NCBI GenBank assembly: GCA_947498775.1
Contig: CANMLL010000005.1
Span: 124,001-188,000, forward strand
DNA length: 64,000 nt
Source: an uncultured Aquimarina sp.
GTDB taxonomy: Bacteria > Bacteroidota > Bacteroidia > Flavobacteriales > Flavobacteriaceae
Direction of reading: 5' to 3'
Shown: piece by piece, positions 8,878 to 18,330 of the stretch
How positions within the stretch are numbered: position 1 is the stretch's first letter
Layout: every line of letters begins with the position of its first letter
Notes under the pieces: generated by a model
What the model was told of the DNA's origin: nothing
Database searches by the model: none
Seen by the model: only the letters and a program-made list of their open reading frames with translations
Program-made: the position numbers and the translations under genes

Positions 8878-9924
8878 ATGAAAAGATTAAAATACCTTTT
8901 GGTTTATACATTACCAATTACTGTATATATTTCATTTAATAGTGAAGGAGCAATGACTTTTATTCCCTTTATTATATTCTTTGGTTTTGTTCCGCTTTTG
9001 GAGTTATTCTTGAAACCTGATGCTTCTAATTTTGATAAAGAAACAGCCAGTGAAGAAAAAAAGAACCCTATTTATGATTGGGTTATGTATCTGGCATTAC
9101 CAATACAAGTGGGGATGTTGGTTTATTTTCTTTTTATTATTCAGGATACTGCTTTTGGTACGGTAGAGTATTTTGGAAGGGTATCTGCTATGGGATTGAT
9201 GTGCGGCGTATTGGGAATTAACGTTGGTCATGAATTAGGTCATCGGCTCAATAGAAAAGAACAATTAATTGGAGAAATATTACTCTTAACCTCATTAGAT
9301 ACTCATTTTTTACCTTATCATAACGGTGGTCATCATCGAGATGTGGCTACACCAAATGATGCAGCGACAGCCAAAAAGAATCAGCTTTTATTTGTTTTTT
9401 GGGTTACTTCGCATTTTGGAAGCTATTTTAAGGCCTGGAGATTAGAGAATGATCGATTGCGACAACATGGCAAATCCCCATTTTCTTTACAAAATAGAAT
9501 GATCATTTACTCTTTTGCCAATATTGCATTGCTGTCACTTATATTTTACTTTTTTGGTACCCATGTATTACTTGCGTTTATAGGAGCTTCAATTCTTGGG
9601 ATAATGTTATTAGAAACTGTAAATTACATAGAGCATTACGGACTTATACGACAGAAAACCGAAGCCGGTACCTATGAGCGTGTAAAACATCATCATTCAT
9701 GGAACTCTGATCATCCTATTGGTCGATTGCTATTGTTTAATCTCTCTAGGCACTCTGATCATCATTATAATGGCAGTAAGAAATATGCCGTATTGAAGTC
9801 TGTACCTCAAAGTCCACAAATGCCAACAGGGTATCCTGGTATGATGGTATTGGCATTGTTTCAGCCATTATGGTTTGCCTTGATGAATAGAAAGTTGAAA
9901 AAACTTCAGGAATTACATGCATAA
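8878..9924 (+). CDS. alkB: AlkB-type alkane 1-monooxygenase (integral-membrane di-iron)
   Basis: This 348-residue membrane enzyme hydroxylates the terminal carbon of alkanes or related chains with electrons from rubredoxin. The ATG at 8878 is preferred over an upstream GTG. All histidine boxes of the family are present: H-E-L-G-H, H-N-G-G-H-H, N-Y-I-E-H-Y-G-L and R-H-S-D-H-H. The second box has H-N-G-G-H-H rather than the more common E-H-x-x-G-H-H form. Four to six hydrophobic helices surround them. The gene follows the TetR gene with 33 bases between them. No rubredoxin gene is present nearby, so the electron partner must be encoded elsewhere. Confidence 0.9.
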   Translation: MKRLKYLLVYTLPITVYISFNSEGAMTFIPFIIFFGFVPLLELFLKPDASNFDKETASEEKKNPIYDWVMYLALPIQVGMLVYFLFIIQDTAFGTVEYFGRVSAMGLMCGVLGINVGHELGHRLNRKEQLIGEILLLTSLDTHFLPYHNGGHHRDVATPNDAATAKKNQLLFVFWVTSHFGSYFKAWRLENDRLRQHGKSPFSLQNRMIIYSFANIALLSLIFYFFGTHVLLAFIGASILGIMLLETVNYIEHYGLIRQKTEAGTYERVKHHHSWNSDHPIGRLLLFNLSRHSDHHYNGSKKYAVLKSVPQSPQMPTGYPGMMVLALFQPLWFALMNRKLKKLQELHA

Positions 9925-9975
9925 TGATTTCCTTTTTGAATTCTTAAACCTATTGTTTTTATTAAATCTGGTCAT

Positions 9976-11262
9976 TTACGGTTTGTTTTTTAGATATTTA
10001 TTATTAAAGTAATAGGTAAACATTCCCAACACCAGAATTGAAATCCCTATTATGGATTCTTTGGGTTGCTCAATTAATAAATACCCCAATATCCAGATAC
10101 TTATTGCCAGAAAAATAATTTGAGGTATTGGAAATAATGGGCTTTTGAATCCAATGAAATGTGTTTTTTTTCGTATAAAAAAAAGCCCAAATACGGTTAG
10201 TGCTACAAAAAGTTGAAGAATGAAACCACTATAGGTAAGGATTTGATCAAATGTACCTGTAAACACCATACCTATTGCAATGATAGCTTGTAAACAAATT
10301 GCACTAACCGGAATACCATTTTTATTTGTCTTTTTTAAAAAGTGCCATAACCCATAATCATCTGCCATTACTTTTGTGACTCTTGGACCTACCCACGTCA
10401 TTGCGCTAATACTCGAAACAAGCATAATAGCGATTAAGACACTTATAATCTGCCCTCCGATATCTCCAAATATCTGTTGTGCTGCTATTTGTCCAATCTC
10501 TATTTTACCCGCAAGGTGTGCTATCGGAGCTTGCTTTAAAAATACAACTTGTAACAAGACATACAACAAGCCAACCAATAGAGAACCGCCTATCAAAGCA
10601 ATAGGAAGATTTCTTTTAACATCCTTGATATCATCTACTATATAAGCAGCAGCATTCCATCCTGAATATGAATAGGTAACATAAATCAGGGAAACCGCAA
10701 ATGATGGCAATAAAATTTCTTGTTTCCAACCTGAACTCCAATCAAGAGCTGTGGTTGTAGAAGGCTCTATAAAACCGATGATTATAAAAAACAGTATAAT
10801 TACAACTTTAAAAGAGGTGGTAATATTTTGAAATATGCTGCTTCTACGCAAATCAAACATATGCATAAGCGATACTAATAAAATGAGAGTTATGGCTATT
10901 ATTTTATTGTTTACTCCAAGATATTTTTCGGTATAGGACCCTGCTGCCATTGCTGCAAGAGCAATAGGGGCGGCAAAACCAACGGTTAAAGACGCCCAAC
11001 CAGAAAGATAACCGAGTAGAGGGCTATAGGTTTGGGTTAAAAAATGATACTCGCCACCCGAACGTCTTAGCTTTGTGCCAAGCTCTGCATAGGTAAAAGC
11101 ACCACATATTGCCATAATGGCCCCCAATATCCAAAGCAGCAGTATACTCCAAGTGTTTTTTATATCTACTAACTGGAAACCTAAGCTAGTAAATACACCG
11201 GTACCTATCATATTTGCAATGACAATAGTTGATGCTGTTTTCCAGGATATTTTATGTTTCAA
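9976..11262 (-). CDS. APC-family amino-acid permease
   Basis: This 428-residue protein has about twelve hydrophobic helices and the APC-superfamily signature near the N-terminus (M-I-G-T-G-V-F-T-S-L-G in helix 1). A second conserved segment is A-Y-I-V-D-D-I-K-D-V-K-R-N-L-P in the cytoplasmic loop. Such transporters move amino acids by proton symport or antiport across the inner membrane. The substrate cannot be told from the sequence. It is transcribed alone and converges on the AlkB gene. Confidence 0.88.
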   Translation of the reverse strand: MKHKISWKTASTIVIANMIGTGVFTSLGFQLVDIKNTWSILLLWILGAIMAICGAFTYAELGTKLRRSGGEYHFLTQTYSPLLGYLSGWASLTVGFAAPIALAAMAAGSYTEKYLGVNNKIIAITLILLVSLMHMFDLRRSSIFQNITTSFKVVIILFFIIIGFIEPSTTTALDWSSGWKQEILLPSFAVSLIYVTYSYSGWNAAAYIVDDIKDVKRNLPIALIGGSLLVGLLYVLLQVVFLKQAPIAHLAGKIEIGQIAAQQIFGDIGGQIISVLIAIMLVSSISAMTWVGPRVTKVMADDYGLWHFLKKTNKNGIPVSAICLQAIIAIGMVFTGTFDQILTYSGFILQLFVALTVFGLFFIRKKTHFIGFKSPLFPIPQIIFLAISIWILGYLLIEQPKESIIGISILVLGMFTYYFNNKYLKNKP

Positions 11263-11514
11263 ACTTGAATAGTTATGATGAAAGTTCGTTTAATTGATTG
11301 AAACTATCAAAAAAACTAAGTAAGGAGTGTAATTTTTTCTTAAATGTCTGATTTTTAAGAAATAAATAAGAAAATCGAACCAGCTTTAACCATTGTTATA
11401 TTTTTACTAATCAAAAGTTAAACTACTGTGTATTAATAGTTTTTATATTATTTTAGAGATCAATCTACGAATGAGTATTCTTTAAATGATGTAATTAACT
11501 AAAATGTAAGGACT

Positions 11515-12333
11515 ATGAATGCTAAGAATCTTAACCAAAAATACCGTATACTGGTATTAACTAACTTATCTAATACATCAGAAAGTGCTCTTAAGAATGC
11601 TGTTCAATTAGCAAAAGTACTTCAGGGAAGCGTTGAAGCTTTTCATGTAAAATCTCCATCAAAAGTAGTTACGCAAATTAATCAACTATCTGCAGAAAGA
11701 GCAATACATGAAGATTATTATAAAACAAAATCCATCTTAAAACAAATCATAAATAAGATTGAAAAAGAAGAAGGGATTCGTATAAAGTATGAGGTAGCCT
11801 ATGGTAATATAAAAAATGAAATAAGACAAAAAATAGCTCAGGTTCAACCTGAGATTGTTTTATTAGGAAAACGAAAAGTCAAAAGGGTCGATGTTCTTAG
11901 GAGAGGAATCACCCAATTTTTGCTTGACGAATGTGATGCGAATATTCTAATTACCGGAGAAGATCATAAACTGCATTCATATACCGACATCTCGTTAGGA
12001 GTTTTTGGTCAATCTTTACAGAAGGAGGGAATTGAAATTATCAATGACCTAAAAGAACAAAACAACAATCCTATTCGATATTTTAGTATAAGAAGTAAAA
12101 AAAATGCTGAAGAAGCGACGTCAAGAAATGATCGAGAAATGATTTCTTATGTCTTTTCTGAAGGAACTAATGCTTTAGATGGGCTAGCATCATATGTATC
12201 AAAAACCAATACCCAATTATTATGCATTCCTCGAAATTTGGATGGTAATCGCAAAGTGAGTAAATTGAAAAGGGTTAGAATACCAGTACGTGTGGTAGAT
12301 AAACTTGATATACCGGTCTTGATAACTAGATAA
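11515..12333 (+). CDS. Universal stress protein (UspA family), two-domain form
   Basis: This 272-residue cytoplasmic protein has an N-terminal Usp domain (I-L-V-L-T-N-L-S ... S-A-L-K-N-A-V-Q-L-A) and a second, degenerate half, the usual arrangement in Bacteroidota. The nucleotide-loop consensus G-x-x-G-x9-G is not well kept, so ATP binding is uncertain. It is a single-gene unit with an AT-rich upstream region of 250 bases. Confidence 0.75.
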   Translation: MNAKNLNQKYRILVLTNLSNTSESALKNAVQLAKVLQGSVEAFHVKSPSKVVTQINQLSAERAIHEDYYKTKSILKQIINKIEKEEGIRIKYEVAYGNIKNEIRQKIAQVQPEIVLLGKRKVKRVDVLRRGITQFLLDECDANILITGEDHKLHSYTDISLGVFGQSLQKEGIEIINDLKEQNNNPIRYFSIRSKKNAEEATSRNDREMISYVFSEGTNALDGLASYVSKTNTQLLCIPRNLDGNRKVSKLKRVRIPVRVVDKLDIPVLITR

Positions 12334-12353
12334 CAAGTGTGTGTTTTTAAAAT

Positions 12354-12785
12354 TTAAGCTGCACTATCCTTAGAATTTGCCAATTTTTTGGCCCAAATAA
12401 TCGCATCCGATAAATTATCAAAACTCTTAAATTTGCTACGCATAAATAATTTTTCTAGCATAGTATTAAGTCTTCCTTTTGCATCATAACTTATAATACC
12501 ATAACCTTTTAGAGAATAACTGTATTTAAAAAAATGTACCCAATCGCTAGGTACTACAGAATACGGATTTATACGATTTGAAATGTATACCAAATCCTTT
12601 CCATTTTGATCGTAAAGATTACTTATTTCTTCAACCAGGATTTTCGCATGATCTTTCCATGTAAAGACAACATCTTTATTAATTTCTCCTACAATAAAAT
12701 TTTCGAATAAATAAAAACTACCAAATGGGTAAGAAAGTACCTGTATGGCATCATGATAAAAAGAAGTGTTCTTAATGCTCTCCAT
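12354..12785 (-). CDS. SpoIIAA/STAS-like small protein
   Basis: This 143-residue soluble protein resembles the flavobacterial STAS/SpoIIAA-like group: a short beta-rich start (S-F-Y-L-F-E-N-F-I-V-G-E-I), then alternating helices and strands, ending with an amphipathic helix (L-S-D-A-I-I-W-A-K-K). Related proteins are usually of unknown role. It converges on the stress-protein gene with 20 bases between them. The family assignment is tentative. Confidence 0.5.
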   Translation of the reverse strand: MESIKNTSFYHDAIQVLSYPFGSFYLFENFIVGEINKDVVFTWKDHAKILVEEISNLYDQNGKDLVYISNRINPYSVVPSDWVHFFKYSYSLKGYGIISYDAKGRLNTMLEKLFMRSKFKSFDNLSDAIIWAKKLANSKDSAA

Positions 12786-13047
12786 AAAACAAAAGTAGTG
12801 TAACTAGCAAGCCATGCGATGTTTGGGAGTTTAAATTTACTAAATAAATCGACAAATAGAACAAATAAAGGACAAAAGGAAATATTTACCTGTCTAATTG
12901 ATATTTCCAGAATTTAAATTTTCTAAAAACTATAACTCTAAAAATTAAGTAAATTATAATAATACAGTTATTTTTACTTGCTAAAAAATATGAATTATAA
13001 CAATGATCTAACCAAATAGGGGTATTCAATTAACTAAAATATTTTTT

Positions 13048-15225
13048 ATGAAAACAAAAATCATCAATCTACTTCTCATTTCAGGAGTGTTTTTAACAGC
13101 TTGTAATACCGAGAATAAATCTGCGGTGAAGTCTTATCACTCTCTCGAAGCTCCTGTAGCAAAAATAGTTGCAAAAGAACTCACAGCTCATGGAGATACA
13201 CGTCTTGATAATTATTTTTGGATGCGTTTAACAGATGAACAAAAAAATGCCGAAAAGCCTGATGCGCAAACTCAAGATGTATTGGATTATCTTAACGCAG
13301 AAAATGATTATAAAAATGCAGCAATGAAGCATACAGAAGGGCTTCAAAAAAAGTTGTATGACGAAATAGTAGGGCGTATCAAAAAAGATGATTCATCGGT
13401 TCCTTACAACGATAATGGATATTCCTATTATACTCGTTACGAAAAGGGTATGGATTATGCGCTCTATTGTCGTAAAAAGTTAGAGGATGATGCAAAAGAA
13501 GAAATTATGCTAAATGGCCCCGAAATGGCCAAAGACCATTCTTACTATGGTTTTGGAGGTCAGTCAGTAAGTCCTGATAATAAACTTCTGGCTTTTGCCA
13601 TAGATACCGTGTCTAGACGTCGCTATGTACTCCATTTCAAAAACCTTGAAACAGGAGAAATGTTATCCGATAAGATAGAAAATGCCGGCTGGGGAGGTGC
13701 TGTATGGGCAAATGATAATAAGACTGTTTTTTATGTCTCCAAAGATTCTATAACTCTAAGACAAGATAAAATATACAGGCATGTCCTGGGAACAGACCAA
13801 TCCCAAGATGAATTAGTTTTTGAAGAAAAAGATGAAACTTTTAGTTGTTTTGTGTATAAATCCAGATCTGATAAATATATTATGATCGGTAGTGACCAAA
13901 CGTTATCGACCGAGTATCGATATTTAGATGCCGATACTCCAAATGGCGATTGGAAAATTATTCAGCCGCGTGAGAAGAATTTAGAGTATAATGTGGCTCA
14001 TTTTGGAGACCATTTTTATATAAGAACTAACCTGGATGCAACCAATTTTAAATTGGTAAAAACACCTATTACTGCGACTACCAAAGAGAATTGGGAGGAT
14101 GTGATCCCACATAGAGAAGATATTTTACTTCAAAGTTTTGTTGTTTTTAATGATCATTTGGTATTGCAAGAACGTGTGAACGGTTTAAGAGCATTGCGAG
14201 TAATGAAATGGAATGGAGATAATGATCATTATATTAAATTTAATGACCCTGCATATTTGTCATATCCGACAACCAACTTGGATTTTGATACCAATATATT
14301 GCGTTATGGTTATACTTCTTTAACAACGCCTAACAGTACCATTGACTATAATATGGATACCAAAGAACAGGTTGTACTAAAAGAGCAAGAAGTCGTAGAT
14401 CCCAATTTCTCTAAAGATAATTATGTATCAGAACGTCGTTATGCAACTGCAAGAGACGGAGTGAAGGTACCTATTTCTATTGTGTATAAAAAAGGAACAG
14501 AAATAAGTAACAAAACCCCTTTATTACTTTATTCTTATGGCTCGTATGGTAGCAGTACAGAGCCTTCATTTAGATCCGATAGGCTTAGTTTATTAGATCG
14601 CGGATTTGTTTTTGCTATGGCTCACATCAGAGGTGGTCAGGAAATGGGAAGATACTGGTACGAGGATGGAAAACTCTTAAAGAAAAAGAACACATTTACC
14701 GATTTCATAGATTGTGGAGATTATCTTGTTAAAGAAGGATTTACAAGTCCCGAACATATGTATGCACTAGGAGGTAGCGCCGGAGGATTATTAATGGGTG
14801 TCATATTGAATATGAAGCCAGAATTGTGGAATGGAGTAGTAGCTGCAGTACCATTTGTTGATGTGGTCTCTACCATGATGGATGAAACCATTCCGTTAAC
14901 TACATTTGAATTTGATGAATGGGGTAATCCAAAGGATAAAGAGTATTATGAGTATATGAAGTCGTATTCTCCTTATGATAATGTAGAAGCAAAAGAGTAT
15001 CCAAATATTTTGGTGACCACTGGATATTGGGACAGTCAGGTACAATATTGGGAACCAGCAAAATGGACCGCCAAGCTTCGGGAATTAAAAACCGATGATA
15101 ATCTGTTGATTATGGATTGTGATATGGAAACCGGTCATGGAGGAGCATCAGGAAGATTTGCACGTTATAAACGTACTGCTTTGTATTATGCATTTATGTT
15201 GGATCTGGAAGAGATTATAGAATAA
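13048..15225 (+). CDS. ptrB: S9A prolyl oligopeptidase / oligopeptidase B, lipoprotein form
   Basis: This 725-residue serine peptidase cleaves short peptides. A signal peptide with lipobox (F-L-T-A-C, Cys near 19) predicts a lipid-anchored periplasmic or outer-membrane enzyme. A seven-bladed propeller region (about 60-430) precedes the alpha/beta hydrolase domain. The catalytic residues are Ser577 in G-G-S-A-G-G, Asp662 in Y-W-D-S-Q-V and His697 in T-G-H-G-G. The H-I-R-G-G-Q-E-M-G motif typical of S9A enzymes is present. It is followed by a strong terminator, so it is monocistronic. Confidence 0.92.
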   Translation: MKTKIINLLLISGVFLTACNTENKSAVKSYHSLEAPVAKIVAKELTAHGDTRLDNYFWMRLTDEQKNAEKPDAQTQDVLDYLNAENDYKNAAMKHTEGLQKKLYDEIVGRIKKDDSSVPYNDNGYSYYTRYEKGMDYALYCRKKLEDDAKEEIMLNGPEMAKDHSYYGFGGQSVSPDNKLLAFAIDTVSRRRYVLHFKNLETGEMLSDKIENAGWGGAVWANDNKTVFYVSKDSITLRQDKIYRHVLGTDQSQDELVFEEKDETFSCFVYKSRSDKYIMIGSDQTLSTEYRYLDADTPNGDWKIIQPREKNLEYNVAHFGDHFYIRTNLDATNFKLVKTPITATTKENWEDVIPHREDILLQSFVVFNDHLVLQERVNGLRALRVMKWNGDNDHYIKFNDPAYLSYPTTNLDFDTNILRYGYTSLTTPNSTIDYNMDTKEQVVLKEQEVVDPNFSKDNYVSERRYATARDGVKVPISIVYKKGTEISNKTPLLLYSYGSYGSSTEPSFRSDRLSLLDRGFVFAMAHIRGGQEMGRYWYEDGKLLKKKNTFTDFIDCGDYLVKEGFTSPEHMYALGGSAGGLLMGVILNMKPELWNGVVAAVPFVDVVSTMMDETIPLTTFEFDEWGNPKDKEYYEYMKSYSPYDNVEAKEYPNILVTTGYWDSQVQYWEPAKWTAKLRELKTDDNLLIMDCDMETGHGGASGRFARYKRTALYYAFMLDLEEIIE

Positions 15226-15250
15226 TTCGTTAAACACTTTTAATGTAAAA

Positions 15251-15284
15251 AAAGAGATTATCTATTCAGATAGTCTCTTTTTTT
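15251..15284 (+). terminator. Rho-independent terminator after the S9 peptidase gene
   Basis: The stem AGAGATTATCT pairs with AGATAGTCTCT (one G-U pair) around a 4-base loop and is followed by a run of T. It lies 26 bases after the stop codon. Confidence 0.85.
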
Positions 15285-15456
15285 GTTTTTGCATTACATC
15301 TACTAGGTTTTATTGAGCCGTCCACAGCTTCATATTCAATTCAAAAATAATAATGTACTATGGTGGTATAGTACAATACAGTGTTTCTTTAATGTTAATT
15401 CATCAATCCACGTCTTTTTTTATCCTTATTACGTCATGAATTTTATTTTGTTTGAT

Positions 15457-15480
15457 TCTAAATTTGAATAATTATTTAGA
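15457..15480. promoter_or_regulatory. Candidate operator upstream of the siderophore operon
   Basis: A perfect 7-bp inverted repeat TCTAAAT-N10-ATTTAGA lies 15 bases before the first siderophore gene. Similar ATTTAG/CTAAAT half-sites occur upstream of the receptor gene (27486-27504) and of the lipoprotein gene (31927-31941). An iron-responsive (Fur-type) role is an inference from the shared half-site and from gene function; AT-rich DNA makes chance matches common. Confidence 0.35.
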
Positions 15481-15495
15481 TCAAATAAAAATAAC

Positions 15496-16989
15496 ATGCT
15501 CCTAGAAACACAAACGAACTTAGTTACTGATCAGAAGATTGATCAGTTTTTTGATTCTGAATCAAAGTATACCTATGAAAAATATCTTCAAAAGGCGATT
15601 AATTATGTTACTAATTTTTTGAATAATGAGAATTTTTATAGTGGAGAGTCGCCTAATAATCTTAGATTAAAGACTGATTTATTAAAGGCTAACCCTAATG
15701 ACATATTATCGATTGATGATGCTCTTGAAGAAATCAAAGCATTATATCTGGATCATGCTATAGCGTTTCATCATTCAAATTATGTGGCACATCTCAATTG
15801 CCCGATTTTAATTCCTGCCATAGTAGGAGATTTAGTCGCATCATCAGTAAACACAGCTATAGAGACCTGGGATCAAGGCACTTCTGCAACATTAATAGAA
15901 CAGGAAATGATACGGTGGATTTGTACCGAAATGAGATTGCCCAATACCTCGGATGGCGTATTTACTAGTGGAGGTACGCAATCTAATTTTATGGCATTAC
16001 TTTTAGCCAGAGATGATTACGCCTTTAAACATTTTGGACTCAATCTTAAAGAGCATGGTTGGTCGGATGTTGTTTCCAAGTTTCGTTTCTTCTGTTCTGA
16101 AAAAGCGCATTTCAGCATTAAGAAAAATGCCGCACTAATGGGGATGGGGTATGATTCTGTAATTGCTATAGCTACAGATGACAAAATGAAGATGCGATCA
16201 GATACGCTAGTGCAAGCTATTGAAAAAGAGAAACAGCTTGGGAACATTCCTATTGGTATTATTGCTACCGCCGGAACAACCGATTTTGGCAGTTTTGATC
16301 CTTTGCAAACTATCGCCAAAATTGCCAGAGAATATGATATTTGGTTTCATGTAGATGGTGCTTATGGGGGGAGCTATATACTCACAGAAACGCACCAGCA
16401 TCTGCTAAGCGGAATAGAACAAGCAGACTCTATTACCATTGATTTTCATAAAACGATGTTTCAGCCTGTTTGCTCCAGTGCTTTTTTGGTGCGCGATACA
16501 AAACACTTTAAATATGTGTCTTACTTTGCAGATTACCTCAATCCTTTAGAACATAGAGATGAAGAATGCCCTAATCTAATTGAAAAATCTATTCAAACTA
16601 CCAGAAGATTTGATGCTCTGAAGCTTTGGTTTACCCTAAAAATGACTGGCGCCAAAACCATCGGTTCCTTTTTGGAAAAAGTACACTATCTGGCTTTGGA
16701 TTTGTATTATAGTATTAAGGATGATCCCTATTTTGAAATTGCACACAAACCAGAACTCAGTACGTTGGTCTTTCGATATACGGCTCTGGGTATAGATTCT
16801 GATACTGTTAATCTTTATATAAAAAATACGCTTTTCAAATCGGGTCGGGCATCTGTAGCAAGTACAAAACTCGACGGGAAAGTATATCTAAAATTCACTT
16901 TGCTCAATCCTAAAAGTACTATTGATGATTTGTTGAATATTATCCAGATGATCAAGGATACAGGAAGCGCTTATAACATGCATAATTAA
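15496..16989 (+). CDS. PLP-dependent group II amino-acid decarboxylase (lysine/ornithine/diaminobutyrate type)
   Basis: This 497-residue enzyme removes the carboxyl group of a diamino acid to give the diamine building block of the siderophore (cadaverine, putrescine or diaminopropane). Family signs are H-V-D-G-A-Y-G-G near residue 286 and the PLP-lysine motif S-I-T-I-D-F-H-K near 317. The segment T-S-G-G-T-Q-S-N-F-M-A-L binds the cofactor phosphate. It is the first gene of the siderophore operon, 12 bases before the N-hydroxylase. By analogy with DesA-type enzymes of hydroxamate pathways, lysine is the most likely substrate, but the sequence alone does not settle this. Confidence 0.88.
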   Translation: MLLETQTNLVTDQKIDQFFDSESKYTYEKYLQKAINYVTNFLNNENFYSGESPNNLRLKTDLLKANPNDILSIDDALEEIKALYLDHAIAFHHSNYVAHLNCPILIPAIVGDLVASSVNTAIETWDQGTSATLIEQEMIRWICTEMRLPNTSDGVFTSGGTQSNFMALLLARDDYAFKHFGLNLKEHGWSDVVSKFRFFCSEKAHFSIKKNAALMGMGYDSVIAIATDDKMKMRSDTLVQAIEKEKQLGNIPIGIIATAGTTDFGSFDPLQTIAKIAREYDIWFHVDGAYGGSYILTETHQHLLSGIEQADSITIDFHKTMFQPVCSSAFLVRDTKHFKYVSYFADYLNPLEHRDEECPNLIEKSIQTTRRFDALKLWFTLKMTGAKTIGSFLEKVHYLALDLYYSIKDDPYFEIAHKPELSTLVFRYTALGIDSDTVNLYIKNTLFKSGRASVASTKLDGKVYLKFTLLNPKSTIDDLLNIIQMIKDTGSAYNMHN

Positions 16990-17001
16990 ACAACTAGTAA
17001 A

Positions 17002-18330
17002 ATGAAAAAGGAAGATATAATCGATTTTGTAGCCATAGGAGTTGGTCCAATGAATCTAGGGTTGGCCTGCCTGACCGAATCTATAGCCGAATTAGATGGA
17101 GTGTTTTTGGATAAAAAACAAAAATTTAATTGGCATCCGGGGATGATGCTTCAGGATACGACACTTCAGATCCCTTTTATAGCCGATCTGGTAACTCTTG
17201 CAGATCCAACAAATCCATTCAGTTTTCTAAATTATCTCAAAGAGCAGGGGCGTATCTATTCATTCTATATTAGAGAGAACTTTTTGGTATTAAGAAATGA
17301 GTATAATCAATATTGCCAGTGGGCTATCAGTAAGTTATCAAATATTTATTTTCAAACCGAGGTTAAAGAAATAACCTATACCGAGAGAGGAAAATATTAC
17401 GTTGTTTCATCAATATGCAATAAAACCAATACAAGAAAAGTATATAAAACGCGCAAGATAATTCTAGGTACAGGAACGCAACCTTTTATTCCAAAATGTT
17501 GTACAGCTTTAAAAGGAAACGTCATTCATTCGTCTTCGTACCTTTCTAACAAAGAAAAATTACAATCTAAAAAATCAGTTACGATCTTAGGAAGTGGTCA
17601 AAGCGCAGCAGAAATTTTCTATGATCTTTTACAAGATGTTGATACAAAAGGATACGAACTCAATTGGATCACACGATCACCAAGGTTCTTTCCTTTAGAA
17701 TATTCAAAGCTCACCTTAGAAATGACCTCGCCAGAGTATGTGGATTATTTCTATAACCTTTCACATAAAAAGCGAGATGAATTGCTAAAAAATCAAAAAC
17801 ATTTGTACAAAGGGATCAATCAGGATTTGATTGCTGATATTTTTGATATGATCTATACCAAACAACTGGTACAGAATGTAAAAATTAAGCTGAGAACAAA
17901 TTCTGAACTTCAAAAAGCAGCATATGATGAAGTTTTGGGTTCCTTTTATTTAGAAATTCATCAACAGGAGCAAGATAAACATTATGCACATCGTACTGAA
18001 GGATTGATTTTGGCTACGGGTTATACATATCAGCAACCAGATTTTATAAACAGAATCAAAGACCAAATACGCTGGGATCAACGAAAGCGATATGATGTAC
18101 ATCGTAATTATGCTATCGATCATTTGGCCAAAGACATTTTTGTACAAAATGTAGAGCTGCATACCCATGGATTTGTTACTCCTGATCTTGGAATGGCTTG
18201 CTATCGAAATTCATACATTATTAAAGAATTAACAGGAACTGATTATTACCCAATCGAAAAACGAATCGCTTTTCAGCAGTTTGAAGTCACTGAAGAAGAA
18301 GAAATTAAGAAGGAAGCATCTGTTGTATGA
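17002..18330 (+). CDS. Siderophore amine N-hydroxylase (IucD/SidA/PvdA family)
   Basis: This 442-residue flavin monooxygenase N-hydroxylates the diamine, the first step in making a hydroxamate. Motifs are the FAD-binding G-V-G-P-M-N-L-G-L-A at the N-terminus, the NADPH-binding I-L-G-S-G-Q-S-A-A-E near 195, and the family signature L-A-T-G-Y near 337. It needs FAD, NADPH and oxygen. It lies between the decarboxylase and the exporter, whose start codon overlaps its stop (ATGA). Confidence 0.92.
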   Translation: MKKEDIIDFVAIGVGPMNLGLACLTESIAELDGVFLDKKQKFNWHPGMMLQDTTLQIPFIADLVTLADPTNPFSFLNYLKEQGRIYSFYIRENFLVLRNEYNQYCQWAISKLSNIYFQTEVKEITYTERGKYYVVSSICNKTNTRKVYKTRKIILGTGTQPFIPKCCTALKGNVIHSSSYLSNKEKLQSKKSVTILGSGQSAAEIFYDLLQDVDTKGYELNWITRSPRFFPLEYSKLTLEMTSPEYVDYFYNLSHKKRDELLKNQKHLYKGINQDLIADIFDMIYTKQLVQNVKIKLRTNSELQKAAYDEVLGSFYLEIHQQEQDKHYAHRTEGLILATGYTYQQPDFINRIKDQIRWDQRKRYDVHRNYAIDHLAKDIFVQNVELHTHGFVTPDLGMACYRNSYIIKELTGTDYYPIEKRIAFQQFEVTEEEEIKKEASVV